The notes under the pieces are model-generated. The model searched no databases, was not told where the DNA came from, and saw only the letters and a list, made by a program, of their open reading frames with translations. DNA of 64,000 nt from Bicyclus anynana. Lineage: Eukaryota > Arthropoda > Insecta > Lepidoptera > Nymphalidae. Where the stretch lies: contig NC_069083.1 in the NCBI RefSeq assembly GCF_947172395.1, forward strand, positions 12,556,501 through 12,620,500, in the 5' to 3' direction. This document shows, piece after piece, positions 12,401 through 23,520 of this stretch. How positions within the stretch are numbered: position 1 is the first letter of the stretch; the number at the start of each line of letters is the position of its first letter. A program made the position numbers and the translations under genes.

Positions 12401-14373
12401 ATGCATTGCTACTAATTGCTGGAAAATTGCATATTTTTGATCACAGCCGTGAAGCAGGGCGCATGTTTGTACGTACGCAGAAGTTTACCCATTAATTTTT
12501 TTAGTTTTATTAATTTAAAACGAAAAATCAAAATCTGAGAAATGAGATTTTTAAAATAACTTTTTGTTAAAATACGCGTATATATACATCACTGAATATA
12601 GTGAGGCATATATTTCGGCCTCTAGTAAAGAATAACGAAGCTCGCAAAAAGAACATAAAATGAAATATTTTGATAGCAATATAGTGTATCTTCGCATCTG
12701 CTGATTTTCACAAGGTGTTTAATAATCTTAATCTTATCACTCTACATAGTAAAAAATTTGATTGTCACCGGTCTGTGATACTAATACTTGACATCAAGCG
12801 GTTTGCAGAGAACCGCTGGATGCTGGCGGTTCGAGACCGATATGCTCCGAAGTCCACGCAAGAGGCCTATGTCCAGCAATGGACATCCATCGGCTGATAA
12901 TGATGATTGATGATGATATCTAGTTTCTTATTTGGGCCTGCCAAGTGCCATGGCCTTGAATGATGAAATGATGAAATATAAGTTCTCTACAGTCAATTAA
13001 TACTTGTTTTTAATTAATTAAAATAACTGATAAGATCGTACCTCTATGTCTTCTGGATTATGTAAAATAATAACTTTCACAGGACCTATTTTTAATCTAA
13101 ACAGTCTCTTGTATTGGTTACACAATTTTCTGAAGTAGTAGAACATTTTAACTGAAATTCAACAAAAAACAAAAATGTTAGTAATTAAAATACGACCACT
13201 ACGAATTTAATTAAAATCACTGTGAATGTATAAAGAATAAAATAATATTTAATAGGAAAAAATTACACATGTATTTTGTAAATCAGTAATTTTTCTACTT
13301 CAATAGATTTTACATTTTAAATAAGCGCGATTATAGACACTCTTGTTTTTTTTTTTAATATATATTGGCTATTAGTGTGATAATTTCATGATGAAAAATT
13401 GACTATTCTTAATAAAGCAAGCAATAAAACTAATACAGAGCATTCGTTCCATCCACATCATCATTATCATTATTCAGCTCACTGCTGAGCTCGCGTCTCC
13501 TCTCAAAATGAGTGGGGTTAGGCCAATAGTCCACCACGCTGGCCCAATGCGGATTGGCAGACTTCACACACGCAGAGAATTAAGAAAATTCATTGATATG
13601 CACATTGTATCCTCACGATGTTTTCCCTTCGCCGTTTAAGACACGTGATATTTAATTTCTTAAAATGGACGCAACTGAAAAGTTGGAGCTGCATGCCCCG
13701 GACCGGATTCGAACCAACGCCCTCCGGAATCGAAGGCAGAGGTCATATCCACTAGGCTATCCGTCCATATACTCGACACCAAAGGTATGACAAAAGAATG
13801 GACCAATGAACCTCCAAACAAAACAAAAGGCCTTGTCCTGCAGTGGACGTCCATCGGATGATAATGTTGAATGAACCTTCTGACAACATGCAGAATTGTA
13901 ATCTGCGTGCTTTTCTGAGTTTAAAACTGTAAACAGAATGCGGTCTTCGAATTATGCAGACTCGATACCTCACAGCGCCTGGCCTATGTTCTAATAAACG
14001 TTTTGGTTGATAACTACTCACTTACAGAGATGGTAAAATAAGGTAACAATAGGGATTTTACTGAAGAATCAAAGTAAGGCAACTTTGTTCAAAGCTAAGC
14101 CCCGATAGCATAAATTACTCGTTGTTCCAGGGTACTAAGAAATATTTGTAATGTCTAAAAGATATTGCGAATAATCTTAAAAAAATATCTGTCGGAATAG
14201 AATTAGAAGTGTACATTGCAAATAAACTAACCTGGATCCATCAAAAAGTCTAAAGTATTATGAAGTAGGAAGAATCCCGGTGGTCCAGGAATTTTATCGA
14301 ATTCTTTGTTACATGTGGTAGCCCAATAAAGGGCCATCAACAAAACAACAAAACACTCCAAGAACAACAACAT
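9457..14373 (-). CDS. CYP4-clan cytochrome P450, complete nine-exon gene (500 aa)
   Basis: Seen: minus-strand exons 14232-14373, 13042-13151, 12263-12353, 11910-12095, 11243-11640, 11047-11115, 10598-10766, 10249-10422 and 9457-9620. All have GT/AG borders and consistent phases, giving 1503 nt including TGA (500 aa, normal for the family). Residues 1-20 form the membrane anchor and KIPGPPG the hinge. WHQRRKLLTPAFH is the C-helix region. The I-helix reads FMFGGHDTS (about 306-314). ExxR is KESLR (E367, R370), PERF is at 421-424, and the haem loop FSAGPRRCIG carries the ligand Cys445. Family knowledge: an ER monooxygenase, usually acting on fatty acids, pheromones or xenobiotics. The I-helix has Gly where many CYP4 proteins have a haem-linking Glu. 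The assignment could be CYP4, CYP340 or CYP341; I cannot fix the subfamily. The gene looks intact, and its introns carry SINE, LINE and Lep1-like insertions. Confidence 0.93.
9775..10041 (-). repeat. Lep1/Helitron-like repeat in the last P450 intron
   Basis: On the minus strand it starts near ATATTATAAACGCGAAAGTT and contains ACTGAACCGATTTG; the 3' part carries GCGGACGAAG. It is homologous to 62972-63195. This arrangement matches the Lep1 Helitron-like family common in Lepidoptera (from memory, not searched). Confidence 0.65.
10145..10232. repeat. (GAT)n microsatellite beside a P450 splice donor
   Basis: About 85 bp of GAT/GAC triplets in intron 8 of the complete P450. It begins within ~20 bp of the donor site that follows the haem-ligand exon. 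Confidence 0.9.
12775..12918 (+). mobile_element. RTE-like LINE 3' end (truncated) in P450 intron 2
   Basis: The plus strand encodes ENRWMLAVRDR and AYVQQWTSIG followed by a stop and a (TGAT)n tail, a 3'-terminal signature shared with related pieces at 20993-21133 and 54849-55050. Confidence 0.7.
13457..13766 (-). repeat. SINE family A in intron 1 of the complete P450
   Basis: Inverted copy: tail of (ATC)n at the left, tRNA-like head with the A-box complement CCACTAGGCTATC at the right end. Confidence 0.85.
13775..13872 (+). mobile_element. LINE 3'-end fragment next to a SINE
   Basis: Carries CCTGCAGTGGACGTCCATCG followed by a (GAT)-rich tail, the same 3' terminus as the other RTE-like tails in the window. 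Confidence 0.5.
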
Positions 14374-14550
14374 TTTCACTTTCAATTAGACCCACTTTAA
14401 TAAGCTAATACTTGAAAATAACAACAAATTCAAACAAATTGTATGTTAAAAATACGAATGTCTAATTTTACTTAAAATGCAAAATAAAATCATCGCTAAC
14501 ATACTTGGGGAAATTAATTAAACAAAATGACCGTTCTTGAAAAAGAGCGT

Positions 14551-14559
14551 CCTTATATA
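14551..14559 (-). promoter_or_regulatory. Candidate TATA box of the complete P450 gene
   Basis: Read on the minus strand this is TATATAAGG, about 180 bp upstream of the P450 start codon at 14373, with no ATG-led coding sequence between. The spacing fits a short untranslated leader. This is inference from motif and position only. Confidence 0.35.
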
Positions 14560-14818
14560 CAACTTATAAACCGAATAGTAGATTTTAATGTATGCGAAGT
14601 TAAGTAACATAACTATTCAGCATGTCAGCACTTTGTTTGAGCTTCCGTTTCTTGAACGACCAGTTATTCGACCCTATCCATCAACGATAAATGATAATAA
14701 TAATCATTTCGAGTATTCAAGTACATTGGGCCAGTGGCAAGCCTACGTGGCTTCCAGTCACGAGCTCTCTTTTTCTGAGTCACGCTTTTCTTTCTTCTAA
14801 GAAACTTTCTTTCTTGAA

Positions 14819-15136
14819 AAGAGCCTTGATAGCCCAGTGTATATGACCTCTGCCTCCGATTCCGGAGGGATGAAATCCGAGGCATGCACCTCTAACTTTT
14901 CAGTTGTGTGCATTTTAAGAAAATAAATATCACGTGTCTCAAACGGTGAAGGAAAAAGTGAAAAACATCGTGAGGAAACCTGCCTACCTGAGAATTTTTT
15001 TAATTCTCTGCGTGTCTAGTCTGCCAATCCGCATTGGGGCAGCGTGGCCGACTATTGGGCCTAACCTCTCTCATTCTGAGAGGAGACTCGAGCTCAGCAG
15101 TGAGCCGAATATGGGTTGATAATGATGAATGATGAA
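14819..15136 (+). repeat. SINE family A, upstream of the P450 gene
   Basis: Head with TAGCCCAGTG, a partly deleted B-box region, the full body and a (GAT)n tail at about 15117-15136. It lies about 260 bp upstream of the P450 candidate promoter. Confidence 0.85.
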
Positions 15137-15778
15137 AAAGAAATGTTTTAGTAAAAATTGTTAGGAATTCAGTGGAGTCACACCCCCGTGCCTCGAAGAG
15201 CACGTTATTAAGATATAGTGGTCATTTTAAGAGTTTAACATTATCACCCTAACCAGTAGCCAAATAAAAGCTATTTCAGACTATCGAAGGTTTTCGCTGT
15301 AGAACCATGTAAATACTACTATAGGAACAATAACGATTGACTCTACATTCCAGACAAAGGCTGACTTCAGCGGCATTCGAAAGGGGGCGAACCTTTCGAA
15401 TGCCAAAATTAGGAAAAATTACGAAGGTAAAATTAGGAAAATCTAAAAACGCACGCTTCAGAAAATAATTAAACCAAATCTAGCACAAAAATAATGCCAC
15501 TACAAAGCCTACAGTAACGTTCGGCTCGCTCGATTGGCAATTCCTTCTCTAAGATGTACCTACTCTTGAAGCATTGTATTCCAATTGCGAAGTAGTTTAT
15601 TATGGTTTTCAATATCTAAATTGTAGTATGTAAATACTGTTGAATAAAATATTTTAACTTTAAAGTAATAGGGGAGCGAAGGGCGGTAAAACTCTAGGTT
15701 ACGCCAATTTTTTACGTAAATAGTTACTGATGTACGACTGTAGTTAAGTAGGTGCGATTTGATTTGCCTTTCCTTTAT

Positions 15779-17222
15779 AATAATAATAATAATAATAAGT
15801 TTAATTTAATTTCAGCAATTTTTCGGTTTCTTCATAATTAATTTCCTCAAACCATTTATTTAATAGTTGTTTGCATTTATACCTCGACACGTGTGTGATT
15901 TTAAGTGCTCTGTTGACTTTAGTGTATATGAATGGTCCAGAGAAGGCGAAAGATTTACGTGCAAACTGGGTGCGTAACACAGGACATATCCACCTTTGAA
16001 GACGAAAGCGCTTGTTTACTGTCAAAGCTGCCGTTTTGTGAAACCTCAAAACGACACTTTTGATGTAAAGTTGTCTAACACGCAGATAACCAAGTTCGCG
16101 GTACAGAGTATCAGTTGGATATCGGAATGGCTTTTTGTAGGCAGCTTTCAAAACTGCTCGCTGGGCTCGCTCTAATTTCATGAAGTAGCTTTTGCAGGCT
16201 CCCCCCCAGGCGGGCAGGCAATAGCTTAAAATGGACTGGCAAAATGACTCATACAAAAGCCCAATAACCTCTTCGTTGGCCACATTACGAAGTTTTTTAA
16301 ATATGAATATGAGGTTTCTTAATCTACCACTTAATGCGTATATATGTTTATCCCATCTCAACCCTTCATCTAGTATAACTCCTAGATATTTTATGTCTCT
16401 GACATGTTCCAGTGTAGGACATTGACAGGTTTTATCAGGATTATATTTGCATGAGTGTAGTTTAATATGTAGTTGTTCTTTTGGATCCGTTCGAGTTGAC
16501 ATTCTGAAAGCAATGAATTTGGTTTTGTTACCATTAAGCGTAAGAAGATGGTCTCCAAGCCATGAAGAAACATCCTGTAAGCCTTGTTGACATAGATGTC
16601 TTACTGAATCCCAACTATCACCGTGGAATATTATTGCAGTGTCGTCCGCAAAGCTGAACAATCGTGCTTGATTAAGGCTAAGTGCACAGAGGTCGTTTAT
16701 GTAGGTCAAAAATAAGGTAGGGCCAAGCACACTACCTTGAGGAACTCCGAAGTGAATTTCTGTTTGATCACTAGATAACTCATCAATAGTAACTTTTTGT
16801 TTGCGGTCAGTTAAATAAGATTGAAACCATTGTAGCGTTACACCGCGTATTCCGAGGGCCTCTAATTTAGCAATCAGTATTTTCCGAGATATGGTATCAA
16901 ACGCTTTAGCTAGATCGAGAAATAAGCCTATACATTTGTTTCCGCCATCCAGTTTCTTAGTTACGTAGTCTGTAAGTTCTGTGACGGCATCCTCTGTCGA
17001 TCTATTAGCCCTAAATCCATATTGATTGGTTGAAAGAAGACCATTCAGTTCTAAATAGCTTAAAAGTCTTTTATTAACGATTTTTTCAACAATTTTGGAT
17101 ACGCTTGAGAGAAGAGAGATGGGTCTATAATTAGATAAATCACCAGGGTCACCGTTTTTTAATATGGGACATACGTTAGCTATCTTAAACTTTTTTGGAA
17201 CAATCCCACTAGATAAATTATT
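15779..17222 (-). mobile_element. 5'-truncated CR1-like LINE with open reverse transcriptase frame
   Basis: Seen: one uninterrupted minus-strand frame from about 17222 down to a stop at 15801. It encodes reverse transcriptase blocks in order: NYRPISLLSSVSKIVEK, GFRANRST, DLAKAFDTI, GVPQGSVLGP, FADDT (catalytic FADD), then YLGVILDEGLRWDKHI and a Trp/Cys-poor thumb and C-terminal tail. The first in-frame start-like codon is only at 16730, so this is a fragment with no translation start of its own. The endonuclease and ORF1 are missing. The frame ends directly against a (TTA)n run at 15779-15797, the short-repeat 3' tail typical of CR1/I-group LINEs. The lack of stops suggests a young insertion. 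Confidence 0.85.
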
Positions 17223-17495
17223 TTTTTAGTTGTAATTATTGCGAAATCATTATAATAGACTCTGTAAAACACATTAAACTAAAAATATATAAATACCAGC
17301 TGGCATTTTGAAGAATTAATATTATAGATATGAAGTTTAGAGGCCGTAGAATTCCTGTATTAATTAATGCAAGCGCTACATTATTTTTATTAAAATAGGT
17401 ATCGTATTACGTAAGTAGTTTTTACTGTTATTAATTAAAACAAAATATAAACTAATTATTTAAAAGTTAAGGATAAGCTATTTACAATTTAAAAA

Positions 17496-17640
17496 ACCGG
17501 CCAAGTGCGGTGGGCCACGCGCAGTGTATTGTTCCGTAGATTAAGTTAGGACTTTAATCCCTTATTTAATATACAAAAATATCGACAGCGATACCCAACA
17601 CCATGGAATAGTCAACAAAAAATTCATCCTCACTCAAATA
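17496..17640 (+). repeat. Interspersed repeat shared with 3195-3370
   Basis: Begins CCGGCCAAGTGCGG and contains GCCACGCGCAGTGTA, TCCGTAGATTAAGTTAG and AAAATTCATCCTCACT, all recurring in the 3.2-kb copy. The type is not determined. Confidence 0.6.
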
Positions 17641-17701
17641 ACATATACAAATGTATTACCCCATTTTTTTATTTTTTTTACCACTCAAAAAGCCTCAGCC
17701 T

Positions 17702-18560
17702 CAGCCTTTCCGAGAGCGCGCCACCACACACAATTCTTTGCCTTCCTGAGCCACTTCTTGATGTCGTCGGACCGTCTAGCTGGAGGGCGTCCTACACTAC
17801 GCTGGCTGTGACGTGTTCAGAAGTGCAGACCTGTAAGTGCAGACCACTTACAGGTCTGCACTTCTGAACACGTCTGCTCCAGCGGCCATCTGTTCTACGA
17901 CAGATATGGTAAGAACACTGCCACTTCAGTTTGCTAATCCTTTTGGGCTACATCGATTATTTTCGTTCTTTCCTACGGATTTCCTCGTTCCGAATGTTTT
18001 CCTTCAGGGAGACTCCTAACATAGCCCTCTCCGTAGCTTTCTGAGCGAATTTAAATTTGTGGATAAGGCCAATCGTCAGAACGTTTCCGCTCTACGTCAT
18101 CACAGGCAAGACACACTCATTAAAGACTTTTGTCTTCAGGCTTTGGGGTATTACGCCGACGCAGTGTCCCAAATGCTGCCCAACCAAGCTGAATTCTTGT
18201 GTCAGCCTTCTTGTCGAAATATACTAGTTGTATCATTTGACCGAGATAGTGGTATTCCTGAACAACATCGATGCTGGCATAATCGACAATTACAGGCATC
18301 TTGGTGACGTGCTCATTGAGCAGTCGGTCAGTATTTTCTCAAAATCTTGCAGCGATTTTGCTAATATTACTATGTCATCTGCAAAACGCAAGTATGAAAT
18401 GTATTCTTCGTTTATGTTGACACTCCGACATTCCAGTCCAAAACCTTGAACTCATCTTCGAGAGCATGAGTAAAGAGTTTCGGGGATATAACATCTCCCT
18501 GTCTTACTCCCTCAGACTAAATACATAAGGACTAGTATCGCACCCAAATTCACGAACAAC
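17702..18560 (-). mobile_element. Decayed RTE-like LINE reverse transcriptase fragment
   Basis: Minus-strand frames encode EGVRQGDVISPKLFT and YLRFADDIVILAKSLQDFEK (RT domains 4-5 with FADD), then RRTDGRWSRRV and RSVGRPPARRSDDIKKWLRK near the 3' end. At least two frameshifts or stops interrupt it. A perfect snap-back palindrome at 17810-17874 splits the 3' coding part. Confidence 0.8.
17810..17874. repeat. Perfect 30-bp snap-back palindrome within the LINE fragment
   Basis: Arms 17810-17839 and 17845-17874 pair without mismatch around a 5-nt loop. The left arm reads as normal LINE sequence on the minus strand; the right arm is its inverted duplicate. Confidence 0.9.
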
Positions 18561-20003
18561 ATTTTCTGCCATTTTCTAAGGAAAACGAGCTTAGATTTCA
18601 TACATATCTTATACTAAACTAGCAGTTTTTGTTCGTTTTTACACCATTTAACTACACAAGAAGGTATTTTTACGGAGGTTTTTAACCGACGGACACGATT
18701 GTAAACTATGAAACATCGATTCTATAAAGAGAATGTTTATAATCGCATAAGATCGTTGATCATATACTTTGACAGAAAAATAATGTCTTGCGAGGCAGGT
18801 CTTTATCTAATTAGTCTGAGCTTACTCCTTTTCGGATTGGTATTGGATGTGTTCGACGGTCTTGAACTTGGTCAGTAATTGTTGCAGCGTCGTACGAACT
18901 TTTCAACACTTGTATATAGCGCCAATCGACCTGGCATCGCTGCAATGAATCGAGGAAACTGCTCAGGTTTCGATAGAGTCAAAAGTTTTTTTATATTATA
19001 GATCTATTAAAATGACCATCAAATCAATTGACAAAATGTCATTTACCTACTGTGTAATATCAGTGATATCCACCACTAGGCACCGGATCACATTTTTACA
19101 TAGAATCTTAATTTTACATACTTATGTCAACTAGCATATGTCGTAGTTAGTGAAATAGCCTGCAGGTATAGATATCAAAATAATAATTAATTATATCTAT
19201 ATTAAATGTTATCTCTCTGTCTGTTTGATCGGGAACTGCTGTACCGATTTTTATGGGACTTTAAGTAGAAGATAGAGGGTTATTGAGCAATATACCCATT
19301 GGCTCCTTTTTGTACCGAAAAATCCATAGTTTCCGCGAGAAACTGCTAAACTAAATTTCATTGAATATTGAATATATAATATCTATTGACTGTGCAAGCA
19401 CCTTATAGATTAAAATGTTTCAATTGTCTGTCAAGCGGTGTTTGATGTAGGATCTATTGTATCTGTCTTTGGTCTTTGTACTTGTACATATGTTTTCTGT
19501 GCTTTGGCTTTGATTTTGGCTTTTCTATACCCTTTAAATTGATTTACTCTTTGGTTTCTGTTAACAAATTAACAAGTTTCACAATGTCAATAACATAAAT
19601 ATTGTTTTACTTTTATTTATTAAATTAAATAACTTAAAAATGTATATTACCTAAATAGACTTCTGGAATCAAAATAATAAAAATGGTCAACTGATAAATA
19701 TGAAACCGTATCGCCGGACAAATAAAGTCTTCATGCAGCAAGTAAGATCATACAAAACTGTCTATCTATATGTATATTAATAGTAAGTATTATTATTAAT
19801 ATAAGTTTAGATAATAATAAGTATTATTGTTAATATACGTACGACCTACATCTTAAGAAGCTTTCACTTAACTGTTGGATCAAGGGTCAAGAGTCGGATA
19901 AAGAAGGCAGCTCGCTCATTCGATCACGACCTGTCAGAAACGCAATCTCTGAGCGGCCGGACTCTAATAGAGTTATTGTTTCCAGCTCCGTACAGCAAGT
20001 CGG
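18561..20003. other. Intergenic DNA; repeat debris, no gene seen
   Basis: AT-rich. A MITE-like piece at 18990-19140 recurs inverted at 58846-58950 and 59705-59830 (shared GACATTTTGTCAATTGATTTG, GTGGATATCA). The last ~90 bases before 20004 may be leader sequence of the following gene; a pyrimidine tract and AG at 19975-19985 could be a splice acceptor. Confidence 0.5.
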
Positions 20004-20843
20004 ATGGAAAAGGTCCGACTGCTAGTGCTGGAGTTCGCGAAAGACATCCATGCACTGTGGCGATACGGGGCTCCATTCCCGACCTTCCTGAAGCTCATCG
20101 GTACGCTCGTGCTCTGCCTCATTGTAATGATGCCGCTGCTCTACCCTCTGTGTGTCCTCGTCTTCACTTATTTCACCTGCGAGGGACTATTTCTTAGGTA
20201 AAAATAACCATGTAATAAAATAGCTATGTAATCATAATGCCTAGGTACACCTTCGGGCTGCAAAAGAGATAGAAATCTGGAGGGTGAAATCTAGTTAAAT
20301 TGCATTTGTATATCAATATAATTATGGTTAATATCTATGCCTCATTGGTCCAACTACTTCGTTGGGTTGGTAGCGAATTCTCGGTCAAGTTAAAGTACTA
20401 GGGCTTTTAGGGTTTCGTAGCTAGAAGGAAAAAAGGCACTTTTATAGGATCACTTTATTGCCCATCTTTCTGTCAAGACGCGTGGAGGTTAATACGCGTG
20501 GAGGTTAATAATGGATTAAAGTAGGAAAGTTCATATTTATTATTTATTAGGTACGTCAAAATATCCACCTTGACCTTTAATTTGATTTAATTGCATGACC
20601 TTTTTAAGACTATTCCGTTATTTATATTTAATTTAAAAAAATAGTTGGTGGTGCGACGAGCCCTGGCGCTTTCTGCCCCTCCCTATAATGGGGCGCGTCG
20701 TCTCCATAGCGACCGAACCTCGCGACCCCCTCGACATATGGAAAGTGAAGGATGTTTTGACCCGCGGCATACTGCTCGCACATTCGCTCGCCACTTCCGT
20801 CGACTACCTCTGCGTCATGCAAGGGTTGATTGATGAAACTTAA
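20004..20843 (+). CDS. Unrecognised two-exon gene, putative 130-aa membrane protein
   Basis: Seen: exon A 20004-20197 (ATG start, donor AG/GTAAAA) and exon B 20645-20843 (acceptor AATAG/T, stop TAA). They join in phase 2 to give exactly 393 nt. Both exons are markedly GC-richer than the surroundings, as real exons here are. Residues 1-24 are polar and mixed (start MEKVRLLVLEF). Residues 25-64 are strongly hydrophobic, FPTFLKLIGTLVLCLIVMMP then a second stretch, enough for one or two membrane spans. Residues 65-78 are Trp-rich (SWWCDEPWRF), and 81-130 are soluble with a mild hydrophobic patch. There is no signal peptide or known domain. I do not recognise the family. An upstream 5' exon is possible because an acceptor-like site lies at 19985. 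Whether it is expressed is unknown. Confidence 0.62.
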
Positions 20844-20992
20844 TACATTGATTGGTGAGTTCAAATGATTTGTGTATCATCATTTTTATCATAATCAGCT
20901 TATTTTAGCAGCTCACTACAGGGCCAGGCATCCCTTCATAAATAGTACGAGATCTGTCATAAAAAATCTAATCTAATCTGGGGTAAAAATTC

Positions 20993-21133
20993 ATCATCAT
21001 CATGTGAGCCGATGTACGTCCACTGCAGGACATAGGCCTTTTGTAGGGACTTCCAAACATCACGAAAATATTCACATTGACGCATTGCAAATAGTAGATC
21101 AAGGTATTCCTAGTATAACCACTGTAGACCGGT
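20993..21133 (-). mobile_element. RTE-like LINE 3'-end fragment
   Basis: (ATC)n tail at the left, then CCGATGTACGTCCACTGCAG and ACATAGGCCT: the inverted form of the LINE 3' terminus seen at 12.8 and 54.9 kb. Confidence 0.6.
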
Positions 21134-21350
21134 TACAGTAGATACAACCACGGCTCTACCGTGACCATTATTGTATTAGACATTTCTCTTTTTTGATCTG
21201 AAATATTTTCTTGTTTCGTTCTTTTTATACCCCTTTTTACGTTGGGTTATAGTTTTAAACTTTATTTTTTAAGTTAACGCCTACCTAATTAATAAATCTT
21301 AAACTACAATCACTTAAAACTCGGATGGGATCGCAGTCAATCGTTAAATT

Positions 21351-21616
21351 TGTCGTCATCAACCCATATTCAGCTCACATCTGAGCTCGGAATGAGAGGG
21401 GTAAGGCCAATAGTCCACCACGCTGGCCCAATGCGGATTGGCAGACTTCACACACGCAGAGAATTAAGATAATTCTCTGGTATGCAGGTTTCCTTACGAT
21501 ATTTTCCTTCACCGATTGATACACGTGATATTTAATTTCTTAAAATGCACGCATCTGAAAAGTTGGAGGTGCATGCCTCGGACCGGAGCCACCCTCCGGA
21601 ATCGGAGGCAGAGGAG
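21351..21616 (-). repeat. SINE family A, head partly deleted
   Basis: Inverted copy with tail, body and the GGAGGCAGAGG segment, but lacking the A-box region. Confidence 0.8.
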
Positions 21617-22641
21617 GGCCGTTCGTCCCTCTCGTTAATTTCAAGTGATTATAATGAAATGAAAAATACACCCACTTGCACCTGCACAATAAATACTGTC
21701 GCTAAATACGTATCACTTTTTGCGATGATTTTGTAGGCACGTAACATACCTATTTAGTAGTAGTATAAAATAATTATTGATATTCATTGTAAAAATGTTA
21801 TTGTGATAGTGATAAGTAATTTTAGTTTCTAGGTCTAGTCACAATTTATTTCCGTGAAAATATCTTTACCCTTCTAAAATATGTACCAAAAGATCGTCAT
21901 AAAACCTAAATACATAAAATAATTGTTAACCTTGTGCCATATATGTAATACATTATTGATATACACTTAAAGAACAATAGTAACTCCATAGGAGTATAAC
22001 CTTGAAACTCTATAAACGTATTATATCAATGACAGTAAGCATCACAGATAAATCGTTACTTTATCGCTGGTTTTTTTTAAGTATACTTATTGGTAGGTAC
22101 TTTGTACGAGTACATTGAATTGGTTGTATTATACTTTAGTATACCGTAACTCATCATAATTTAGCGAATCGATTCCCAAAGTTATACAGGTGGACCCCCA
22201 GGGGTCTATGGAAGACTCTGCGGGGGTCTACGTTGACGTGACATAAAAATGGGGGTTCAGGATTCGTAAGGTCCACGAAAAATTATCTGGTTTCATACCG
22301 AATGGGGAGTTTTCTAAATAAAATTTGCTTCCTTGTGCTGTGAGTAGATCTCAAAAATTAAAGTTGGCTGAAATAAGTATTTCTCTGGTCAATTTTACTT
22401 TTTGTCATCCACTCACAGCACAATCAATTAATTAATTACGTAATAAATTCCTCAATTTTCTTTTTGTAAATTGTTATTTCGTGGTGGCTGTTGATTCAGC
22501 TGCAACGAAAATTGCCATAGGTGTATCTAATTATATTATTTGTCGAGTTTTGGATAGAAATTTAGCAGGGGGTCTACCGGAACCAGTTAAATTAGAAAGT
22601 GTTAATTAGTGGATTTACCAGCAGGTTAAGTAGTTGAGCTG

Positions 22642-22862
22642 GTGGGAGACTTTGGCCGTGGCTAGTTACCACCCTACCGGCAAAGACGTACCTCCAAGCG
22701 ATTTAGCGTTCCGGTACGATGTCGTGTAGAAACCGAAAAAGGGGTGTGGATTTTCATCCTCCTCCTAACAAGTTAGCCCGCTTCGATCTTAGACTACATC
22801 ATCACTTACCATCAGGTGAGATTGTAGTCAAGGGCTAACTTGTAAAGAGTAACAAAAAAAAA
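22642..22862 (+). repeat. SINE family B, 5'-truncated
   Basis: Contains AAGCGATTTAGCGTTCCGGT and GTGGATTTTCATCCTCCTCC, and ends AGGGCTAACTTGTAAAGAG followed by an A-rich tail. The tRNA-like head is missing. Confidence 0.8.
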
Positions 22863-23381
22863 GTAGACTGGTGCCTAGGGCGCCAGATTTTAGGGCAAAA
22901 ATTTTCGTCTCACAGCGGATTACAGGGAGCTACTTTGGGAGGGAGAATACATTTTTTTTAAAAGAATATTTGCCGTATCTTTTAAATATGACATATATTC
23001 CCATTGCCCTCTAACTGGTCGGGAAAGACTGTAGTAAGAGTAGATACGACAATAGGGATGATGACTAGGTTTGAATATATTGATTTTTATGATACATTCG
23101 GGTAAATAAGGTCAATGTTAACTAATTTATACATAAAAAGCAAAGATTGTCTGGATATTTGCAAAACAAATAAGATCTTTTGAACAGAACATTTCAAAAA
23201 CTATTAACGATCTTTTATCTTAATTAGATGAAAATTCATACACTTTTTGCTTCCTTACATTAAATGTGACATTTTTCAATACATGAACTAAAACTAGTAA
23301 TTTTGTTTGAAGGCCCATACAAATCTCACGATCATTAAGTACCTACGACGTCATTAATCGTACCATTTTGTATGGGGCGTT

Positions 23382-23520
23382 TTTCAGGGATCCAGAGAGA
23401 GTGTTGTTGTGTGTTGTGACCTGACCTGATCCTGACCCTGTTCTGTTGTTTTTCAGGGATCCAGAGAGAGTGTTGTTGTGTGTTGTGACCTGACCTGATC
23501 CTGACCCTGTTCTGTTGTTG
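23382..23520. repeat. Two-copy 69-bp tandem duplication
   Basis: The unit beginning TTCAGGGATCCAGAGAGAG occurs twice with period 69 (CAGGGA at 23385 and 23454), seemingly without mismatch. 69 is a multiple of three, so the minus-strand frame stays open across both copies. Confidence 0.85.
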
